Assembly: GCA_015075645.1 (NCBI GenBank)
Contig: JABTUF010000007.1
Coordinates: 124,001 to 188,000 of the forward strand
Source of the DNA: Burkholderiales bacterium
GTDB taxonomy: Bacteria; Pseudomonadota; Gammaproteobacteria; Burkholderiales; Casimicrobiaceae
DNA: 64,000 nucleotides
Reading direction: 5' to 3'
A program made the position numbers and the translations under genes. Position 1 is the stretch's first letter, and the number at the start of each line of letters is the position of its first letter. Below, piece by piece: positions 58,326-64,000 of this stretch. Below the pieces are notes generated by a model, which saw only the letters and a program-made list of their open reading frames with translations, was not told the origin of the DNA and ran no database searches.

Positions 58326-59503
58326 GCCGTAGCTCCGGAGCGACCGAGTTCGCCGGCCAGCGCCTCCGCGGCGAGCGCGCCGGTATCGGCCGCGAGCTCC
58401 CGCGCGAACGATGCGAACACGCCCTCGATCGCATGGCGCGCCACGGTGTCGTCGAACAGGTTGAGCGCGGCGACTGCCAGATTCTCGCCGGTCGCGTCCT
58501 CCTGGACGAGTTCGGGCACCACGAACCGGCCGGCGAGCACGTTCGGCAGGCCGACCCATGGGACGAGGAGCCTCGGCCGCACGAGCCTCGCGGTGATCGC
58601 CGACACGCGATAGAAGATGACGTGCGGGCAGCGAGCGAGCGCAGCCTCGAGCGTCGCCGTCCCGGAGGCGACGATGCCCACGTCCGCGGCGCGCAACGCG
58701 TCGTTCGCATGGCCGTAGAGCAGCGTCATCGGCAGCTCCCGGGCGTCCTCGCGCCAGATCGCCTGCTCGAACGCCTCGCGCGTCGCGCGCGAGACCAGCG
58801 GCACGAGGAAGCGCGCGTCCGGACGCGACTTCGCGATGCGGCGCGCGGCGTCGATCACCACCGCCGCGTGCATCTCGACTTCGGACAGACGGCTTCCCGG
58901 AAGCAGCGCGAACACCGGACTCGCGAGACCCAGGCGCAGGCGCTCGCGCATCGTCCGGCGGCTCCAGTCGGAGGCCGCGTGCGCGGCCATCGGATGGCCC
59001 ACGTAGGTCACCGATACTCCGGCCTCCCGGTAGAGCGGCGGCTCGAACGGGAAGAGCGCGAGCACGCGATCGGCCGCGCGGCCGATCGTCGCGATCCGTC
59101 CGCGCCGCCACGCCCACACCGATGGACTGACGAAATGGATCGTGCGCACGCCGCGCGCCTTCAACCGTCGCTCGAGCCCGAGGTTGAAGTCCGGCGCGTC
59201 GACGCCGACGAATGCGCCGACCTGCTCCGCGATGAACCGGGCCGCGAGCTCCCGCCGCAGCGCGACGAGCGAGGGAAGGTGCCGGACGACCTCCGTCACG
59301 CCGCGCACCGCGAGCCGCTCGGTCGACACCCACTGCTCGCAGCCGGCGGCCACCATCTTCGGCCCCGCGACGCCGACGAACCTCAGGTCCGGATGGCGCG
59401 CGCGCGCCGCGACGATCAGCGTGGCCGCGAGCGCGTCGCCGGAGGCTTCGCCCGCGACGATGCCGACGGTGGTCGTCGCCGAAGCCCCCGGCGCATCATG
59501 CAT
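58322..59503 (-). CDS. lpxB: lipid-A-disaccharide synthase
   Basis: A 393-residue GT19 glycosyltransferase that condenses UDP-2,3-diacylglucosamine with lipid X. Family motifs: GIVAGEASGDALAATLI, GVDAPDFNLGLERRLK, HFVSPSVWAWRRGR, FPFEPPLYREAGVSVTYVGH and LPGSRLSEVE. It is 9 bp downstream of lpxA. Peripheral inner-membrane enzyme. Confidence 0.95.
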   Translation of the reverse strand: MHDAPGASATTTVGIVAGEASGDALAATLIVAARARHPDLRFVGVAGPKMVAAGCEQWVSTERLAVRGVTEVVRHLPSLVALRRELAARFIAEQVGAFVGVDAPDFNLGLERRLKARGVRTIHFVSPSVWAWRRGRIATIGRAADRVLALFPFEPPLYREAGVSVTYVGHPMAAHAASDWSRRTMRERLRLGLASPVFALLPGSRLSEVEMHAAVVIDAARRIAKSRPDARFLVPLVSRATREAFEQAIWREDARELPMTLLYGHANDALRAADVGIVASGTATLEAALARCPHVIFYRVSAITARLVRPRLLVPWVGLPNVLAGRFVVPELVQEDATGENLAVAALNLFDDTVARHAIEGVFASFARELAADTGALAAEALAGELGRSGATA

Positions 59504-59512
59504 CCGGACGCC

Positions 59513-60289
59513 TCAGCGGACGATGCCGCGCCCGGCCACCGCGAGGAACTCGACGAGCGGCGCGAGCACCGGCTCCCGGCCGGCGTCCTGCGCGAGCTTC
59601 GCGCGCGCGTCTTCGAGCGATCGCCCTTCGCGGTAGAGCGTCTTGTAGGCGCGACGCACGGCGAGGATCTCCCCGGGCGAGAATCCGCGGCGCCGCAGAC
59701 CCTCGTTGTTGGTGCCCTTGGGCACCGCCGGGTAGCCCTGCACGACCGTGTAGGGCGGCACGTCCTGCAGCACGATGGTGCCGGCGGCGAGCATCGTGTG
59801 GGCGCCGACGCGACAGAACTGGTGGACGCCTGCGTAGGCGCCGAGGACGGCCCAGTCGTCGACGCGTACGTGCCCCGCGACCTGCGCGTTGTTCGACCAG
59901 GTCGTTCGGTTGCCCACCACGCAGTCGTGCGCCACGTGCGTGTAGGCGAGGAACCAGTTGCCGTCTCCGATCGTCGTCTCGGCACGGTCCTGCGCCGTGC
60001 CGGCGTGGATCGAGACGTACTCGCGGATCACGTTCTCGTCGCCGATCGTCGTCGACACCGGCTCGCCGCCGTACTTGCGATCCTGCGCGGCGAGTCCGAC
60101 CGACGCGAACGGATAGATCCGGTTCCGCCTCCCGATCGTCGTGCGGCCGTCGATCACGACGTGCGGACCCACCGTCGTCCCTGCGCCGATCGACACCGCG
60201 GCGCCGATCACCGAGTACGGCCCGACCTCGACGTCGGCGTCGAGCGACGCCTTCGGATCGACCAGCGCCGCAGGGTGGATACGGGCCAT
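59513..60289 (-). CDS. lpxA: acyl-ACP--UDP-N-acetylglucosamine O-acyltransferase
   Basis: A 258-residue left-handed parallel beta-helix acyltransferase carrying out the first step of lipid A synthesis. Hexapeptide repeats start at HPAALVDPKASLDADVEVGP; the catalytic His is in YTHVAHDCVVGN and the hydrocarbon-ruler region follows (GGFSGVHQFCRVG-like YAGVHQFCRVG). It lies 10 bp after fabZ. Confidence 0.95.
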   Translation of the reverse strand: MARIHPAALVDPKASLDADVEVGPYSVIGAAVSIGAGTTVGPHVVIDGRTTIGRRNRIYPFASVGLAAQDRKYGGEPVSTTIGDENVIREYVSIHAGTAQDRAETTIGDGNWFLAYTHVAHDCVVGNRTTWSNNAQVAGHVRVDDWAVLGAYAGVHQFCRVGAHTMLAAGTIVLQDVPPYTVVQGYPAVPKGTNNEGLRRRGFSPGEILAVRRAYKTLYREGRSLEDARAKLAQDAGREPVLAPLVEFLAVAGRGIVR

Positions 60290-60299
60290 CGAAGCGGCG

Positions 60300-60752
60300 T
60301 CAGACGCCCGGCACCGGACGAAGCGCGGACAGGAGCGTCGCCTCGCAGGCGAGTTGCCCGTCCACGGTCGCGCGCACCGCCCAGCGTCCGACGTCGCGCA
60401 TCCCCTTGAGGAACGTCGACTCGAGGATCAGCGCGTCGCCCGGCACGACCTGGCGCTTGAAGCGCGCCTCGTCGATGCCGGCGAACAGGAAGAGCTTCCT
60501 TCCGCCCATGGCGTCCGGATCCCCGCGGTAGGCGACGATCGCGCAAGCCTGGGCCAGCGCCTCGATGATCAGCACGCCCGGCATCACCGGGAAATGCGGG
60601 AAGTGGCCGGGAAAGAACGGCTCGTTGATCGTGACGTTCTTGAGCGCCCTGATGCGCACGCCCGGCTCGAGTTCGAGCACCCGATCGACGAGGAGCATCG
60701 GGTAGCGGTGCGGCAGCGTCGCGCGTATGGCCTGGATGTCGAGCGTTTCCAT
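60300..60752 (-). CDS. fabZ: 3-hydroxyacyl-ACP dehydratase
   Basis: A 150-residue hotdog dehydratase of fatty-acid synthesis. LPHRYPMLLVDRVLELEPG, the catalytic His in PFFPGHFPHFPVMPGV and the Glu in IIEALAQAC are canonical. It competes with LpxA for the shared 3-hydroxyacyl-ACP pool, and the two genes are adjacent as usual. Confidence 0.95.
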   Translation of the reverse strand: METLDIQAIRATLPHRYPMLLVDRVLELEPGVRIRALKNVTINEPFFPGHFPHFPVMPGVLIIEALAQACAIVAYRGDPDAMGGRKLFLFAGIDEARFKRQVVPGDALILESTFLKGMRDVGRWAVRATVDGQLACEATLLSALRPVPGV

Positions 60753-60764
60753 GATTCCTTCGTT

Positions 60765-61817
60765 TCAGTCGCCGGATCGAAGGGCGCGCAGCGCGCGCTC
60801 GACTTGGATCAGGCGCTCGGCGAGATGGTCGAGCTGGCGGAGCCGAGCCATGTTGCGCTGCCACTCGGTGAACGGCACCACCGGGAACGCGCTGCTGTAC
60901 GCGCCGGGCGAGACGATCGACGACATCACGACGGCGGCCCCGCCGAGCGTCGTCCCGTCGGGGATCGAGAGGTGCCCGGAGATCATCGCGGCGCCGCCGA
61001 TCCTGCAGCGCTTCCCGATCCGGGTCGATCCGGCGATGCCGACGCAACCGGCGATCGCCGTCCCCGCGCCGATCTCGCAGTTGTGCCCGATCTGGATCTG
61101 GTTGTCGAGCTTGACGTCGTCGCCGATCAGCGTGTCCTCGATCGCGCCGCGGTCGATGGTCGTGTTCGCTCCGATCTCGACCCGGTCGCCGACGACGACG
61201 CGGCCCACCTGCGGAATCCGCAGCCAGCGCCCGCCGTCCTCGGCGAGACCGAACCCGTCGGCCCCGATCACCGCCCCGGCGTAGACGAGCGCGTCCTCGC
61301 CGATCACGCACCGGTCGCCGACGACGACGTTGGCACCGAGGCGGGAACGCGCGCCGATGCTCGCGCCCTCGCCCACGACGCAGCCCGGCCCGAGTGCGAC
61401 CTCCGCGCCCAGGATCGCGCGCGCGTTCACCGTGACGTGCGGGCCGATCGACACGCCGTCGCCGATCGAGGCCGTGACGTCGACGACCGCGCTCCCGTGG
61501 ATGCCGGGAGGCGCGGCGCGGGCGGGGTGCAGCAAGGCCGCGACCCGCGCGTAGACGAGGTAGGGTTGCGCCGACACCAGCCTCGGCAGCGAGGTCCGCC
61601 CGGCATCCGCGGGCGACACGATGACCGCCGAGGCTCGCGTCGTGGCGAGTTGCGGCGCGTAACGCGGATTGGCGAGGAAGGCGATCGCGCCGGCCTGCGC
61701 GCGTTCGAGGGTCCCGACGCGATGCACCCGGACCGCGGTGTCGCCCTCGGTCGACGCTCCGGTCCGCCGCGCGAGTTCGGCGAGCGTCATGCCGTCGCGG
61801 GAATCGGTCGGCGCCAT
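60765..61817 (-). CDS. lpxD: UDP-3-O-(3-hydroxyacyl)glucosamine N-acyltransferase
   Basis: A 350-residue acyltransferase of the third lipid A step. A uridine-binding N-terminal domain (MTLAELARRTGASTEGD, AIAFLANPRYAPQL) precedes a long hexapeptide beta helix (GDGVSIGPHVTVNARAILGA); the catalytic His is in IQIGHNCEIG. The C-terminal helix binds ACP. Located 12 bp before fabZ. Confidence 0.94.
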   Translation of the reverse strand: MAPTDSRDGMTLAELARRTGASTEGDTAVRVHRVGTLERAQAGAIAFLANPRYAPQLATTRASAVIVSPADAGRTSLPRLVSAQPYLVYARVAALLHPARAAPPGIHGSAVVDVTASIGDGVSIGPHVTVNARAILGAEVALGPGCVVGEGASIGARSRLGANVVVGDRCVIGEDALVYAGAVIGADGFGLAEDGGRWLRIPQVGRVVVGDRVEIGANTTIDRGAIEDTLIGDDVKLDNQIQIGHNCEIGAGTAIAGCVGIAGSTRIGKRCRIGGAAMISGHLSIPDGTTLGGAAVVMSSIVSPGAYSSAFPVVPFTEWQRNMARLRQLDHLAERLIQVERALRALRSGD

Positions 61818-61842
61818 CGGCGCGGGAAGGCGGACGGCCGCG

Positions 61843-62376
61843 CTACTTGTCGGCGAGCGCCTTGATCACCTTCTCGGTGATGTCGATGCGCTGGCTCGCA
61901 TAGACGACCGGATCCTGCAGGATGAGGTCGAACTTCTCGGTCTCGGCGATCTGCTGGATCACCTTGTTCGCGCGCTCCTGGAGCTGCGCGAGCTCCTCGT
62001 TGCGCCGCAGGTTCAGGTCCTCGCGAAACTCGCGCTGGGCGCGCTGCAGGTCGCGGGACAGGTTGGCGAGGTCCCGTTCCTTCGTGCGGCGCTCGGACTC
62101 GGCCATCGTGGCGCCGTCCTTGTCGAGCGAACTCTGCAGGTCGCGGGTCTGCTTGGTGAGCTTCTGGACTTCGGCGTCGCGCGTCGCGAACTCCTTCTCG
62201 AGCTTGGCCTGCGCGCGCTTGGCCGGAGCGGCCTCGCGGAAGAGCCGCTCGGTGTTGACGAAGCCGATGCGGAACGCGGACGCCGCGGGCGTCGTCGCGC
62301 TCGCGCCTTGCGCCGCTGCGGTGCCCGAAGCCGCCGCGAGCAGCATGGCCGCGACGAGGAAGAAGGGTCGTTTCAC
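61843..62376 (-). CDS. skp: OmpH/Skp-family periplasmic chaperone
   Basis: A 177-residue exported chaperone. The signal peptide (PFFLVAAMLLAAASGTAAAQ) is followed by FRIGFVNTERLF, the start of the small beta body, then a long charged coiled coil (RAQAKLEKEFATRDAEVQKL through ELAQLQERANKVIQ) and a C-terminal VVYASQRIDITEKVIKAL. It escorts unfolded outer-membrane proteins to BamA, encoded next door. GTG start at 62376 with GGAG 7 bp upstream. Confidence 0.92.
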   Translation of the reverse strand: MKRPFFLVAAMLLAAASGTAAAQGASATTPAASAFRIGFVNTERLFREAAPAKRAQAKLEKEFATRDAEVQKLTKQTRDLQSSLDKDGATMAESERRTKERDLANLSRDLQRAQREFREDLNLRRNEELAQLQERANKVIQQIAETEKFDLILQDPVVYASQRIDITEKVIKALADK

Positions 62377-62405
62377 GTGGGTCTCCTGCACGGGATCGCC
62401 CGGGG

Positions 62406-64000
62406 TCAGAACACCGAGCCCATCTGGAACTGGAACTTCTGGATCTTGTCGCCCGGCTCCTCGTTCAACGGAATCGCGTAGCTGAACTTGAGCGGCCCCA
62501 TCGGCGAGTTCCAGGCGAGGCCGACGCCGGCCGAGAAGCGGAACGACTCGAAATCCGGCTGGAGGCCGTCGAGGTAGATCTGGCCCATGTCGCCGAACAC
62601 CGACAGCCGCACCGCCTGTTGCCCGGCGAGCAGCGGATAGAACAGTTCGGCGTTGCCCACGATCTTGCGCTTGCCTCCGAGCACGTTGCCGTACACGTCG
62701 CGCGGCCCGAGCGAACTCGTCTCGAATCCCCGGACCGAGCCGACGCCGCCGGCGTAGAACGCCTTGAAGAACGGAAGCGGCTTGCCCTGGTAGCCGTCGC
62801 CGTACCCCAGTTCGCCGCGCAGCATCAGGACGAACGGCCGGTAGACCGGCCAGAACCACTGCTGCACGTACTGCGCCCGGTAGTACGACAGATCGCCGGG
62901 CGGCAGTCCCAGTTCCAGCAGGAAGCTCTGCAGCCGACCCTGGTTAGGATAGAGAATGTCGTCGCGCGTGTCACGCGCCCATCCCAGCGTCGCCACGAAC
63001 GCGTTGGTGGTCGCGCCGAATTCGTCGACGAAGTCGATGTACGCCGGCGGAGAGTCCTGGAACAGCGTCAGTTCGGTGCGGTCGAACCGGAAGCCCAGGT
63101 TGACCGTGTCCGTCTCGGTGATCGGGATGCCGAAGCCGATGGCCGCGCCGATCGTGTCCGAGGCGTACTGGGACACCGACAGCGAGGTCGGGTCGAGGCG
63201 GCGCACGTACGCCTCCAGCGTCCTCGACACCCCGTTCACCGTCCAGTACGGCTCGGTGAACGCGATCGAGTAGGTTCGGTTCACCTTGCTCGTGTTGACG
63301 TTGAGCGCGAGCGCGTTGCCCGAGCCGAACACGTTCTGCTGCGACACCGTGCCGCTGAACACGAGGCCTTCCGCGTTCGAGTATCCGAGGCCCGCGAGCA
63401 GGTTGCCGGTCGACTTCTCGGTCACCGAGAACTCGACGTCGACCTGGTCGGTGGCGCCGGCCACCGGCGGGGTCTCGACGTTGACGTCGTCGAAGTATCC
63501 GAGCCGCTTCATCCGCACCTTCGAGCGGTCGATGCGGCCGCTGTCGAACCAGGCGCTCTCGAGCTGGCGCGCCTCGCGGCGGATGACCTCGTCGCGCGTC
63601 TTGGAGTTTCCGCTCACGTTGATGCGGCGGACGTACACGCGGCGGCCGGGGTCGACGTAGATCGTGAACGCCGCGGTCGCCTTCTCGCGGTCGATCTCCG
63701 GCACCGCGTTCACGTTGGCGAACGCGTAGCCCTCGGCCCCGAGCCGGTCCGAGATCGCCTTCGTGGTCTTCTGCACCTTCTCGCGCGAGAACACCTCCCC
63801 GGGCGCGATCGCCACGAGGCCGCGGAGCTCGGACGCGTCGACGGCGAGGTCGCCGCCGAGGCGCACGTCGCTGATCGTGTAGCGCGGTCCCTCGTTGATG
63901 TTGACGGTGATGAAGATGTCTTCCTTGTCGGGCGAGATCGACACCTGCGTCGACGTGATGTCGAACTCGAGGTAGCCTCGGTTCTGGTAGAAGTTGCGCA
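62406..64000 (-). CDS. bamA: outer membrane protein assembly factor BamA (5' end outside window)
   Basis: The C-terminal 531 residues of BamA; the N-terminus lies beyond the right edge. The visible part begins in a POTRA domain (FYQNRGYLEFDI), continues through two further POTRA repeats (GPRYTISDVRLGGDL, RVYVRRINVSGNSKTRDEVI) and the 16-strand barrel (GTVSQQNVFGSGNALAL, VRGFETSSLGPRD with the VRGF lid motif), and ends MGSVF with the terminal Phe of outer-membrane barrels. It inserts beta-barrel proteins and heads the skp-lpx block visible here. Confidence 0.95.
   Translation of the reverse strand, partial: RNFYQNRGYLEFDITSTQVSISPDKEDIFITVNINEGPRYTISDVRLGGDLAVDASELRGLVAIAPGEVFSREKVQKTTKAISDRLGAEGYAFANVNAVPEIDREKATAAFTIYVDPGRRVYVRRINVSGNSKTRDEVIRREARQLESAWFDSGRIDRSKVRMKRLGYFDDVNVETPPVAGATDQVDVEFSVTEKSTGNLLAGLGYSNAEGLVFSGTVSQQNVFGSGNALALNVNTSKVNRTYSIAFTEPYWTVNGVSRTLEAYVRRLDPTSLSVSQYASDTIGAAIGFGIPITETDTVNLGFRFDRTELTLFQDSPPAYIDFVDEFGATTNAFVATLGWARDTRDDILYPNQGRLQSFLLELGLPPGDLSYYRAQYVQQWFWPVYRPFVLMLRGELGYGDGYQGKPLPFFKAFYAGGVGSVRGFETSSLGPRDVYGNVLGGKRKIVGNAELFYPLLAGQQAVRLSVFGDMGQIYLDGLQPDFESFRFSAGVGLAWNSPMGPLKFSYAIPLNEEPGDKIQKFQFQMGSVF

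Noticed and set aside
1..64000. tRNA, rRNA, insertion sequence or phage attachment site
   Set aside because: No cloverleaf, rRNA-like stretch, transposase or integrase gene was seen on either strand by reading; a covariance search would be decisive and could not be run.

Overview
This is a high-GC (about 70%), densely packed chromosomal window with 59 protein genes, two of them cut by the window edges, and no rRNA, tRNA, CRISPR array or transposase gene that I could see. The gene content points to a metabolically versatile, facultatively anaerobic betaproteobacterium (Rhodocyclales/Burkholderiales-like). The clues are an oxygen-sensitive class I benzoyl-CoA reductase of the Azoarcus bzd type, a lexA-imuA-imuB cassette, an IPTL-CTERM surface protein, a form II CoxSLM cluster and a betaproteobacterial-style bamA-skp-lpxD-fabZ-lpxA-lpxB-rnhB block. 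The assignment is an inference from gene content and not a phylogenetic result.

Layout. 1-5.6 kb: a thioesterase running off the left edge, a lytic transglycosylase, then the SOS mutagenesis operon (lexA-type repressor, a Cdd1-like helix-hairpin-helix gene, a GST, a 31-codon ORF, imuA, imuB). 5.6-16.8 kb: a 3-hydroxyanthranilate dioxygenase-like cupin, a Liv-type ABC transporter whose LivF is fused to a hemerythrin domain, an aldolase of the dihydrodipicolinate synthase superfamily, a molybdenum hydroxylase large subunit without partner subunits, its divergent LysR regulator, and an L-aspartate dehydrogenase. 17-20.9 kb: a three-gene Fe3+/phosphonate-type ABC importer. 20.9-25.8 kb: bzdNOPQ-like benzoyl-CoA reductase with a hemerythrin gene behind it, preceded by an FNR-type site and a perfect 24-bp palindrome. 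26-32 kb: an SrkA-type kinase, a long untranslated stretch, and a 1344-residue ten-repeat IPTL-CTERM protein with a strong terminator and duplicated hairpins.

32-37 kb: an M14 carboxypeptidase, and dnaE2 carrying an in-frame palindromic repeat. The lexA/imuAB partners of dnaE2 lie 28 kb away. 37-49.5 kb (minus strand): coxS-L-M-D(MoxR)-E-G-I(XdhC). Between coxD and coxE sit three genes that look like an envelope-sensing unit: two exported proteins with CsgG/LpoB-like features and a transmembrane Ser/Thr kinase. 49.7-52.7 kb: a metallo-beta-lactamase-fold hydrolase, an inositol-monophosphatase homologue with altered active-site residues, and a BatA-like von Willebrand protein. 52.7-57.7 kb: a probable sulfolactate pathway (suyA, suyB, slcC, comC) with a serine/threonine dehydratase and a VOC protein. 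57.7-64 kb: outer-membrane and lipid A biogenesis, ending inside bamA.

How the genes fit together. The imu/dnaE2 genes would make a translesion mutasome under the LexA-type repressor. The cox genes encode a molybdenum hydroxylase with its maturation factors. Aromatic reduction (bzd) appears to be switched on without oxygen through FNR and off by an unidentified repressor. The suy/slc/com genes would convert both sulfolactate enantiomers to pyruvate and sulfite. Several short repeats (two heptamer arrays, a 121-bp duplicated hairpin block, a 90-bp-spaced repeat and the palindromic element in dnaE2) sit at or inside gene ends and are the least conventional part of the sequence.
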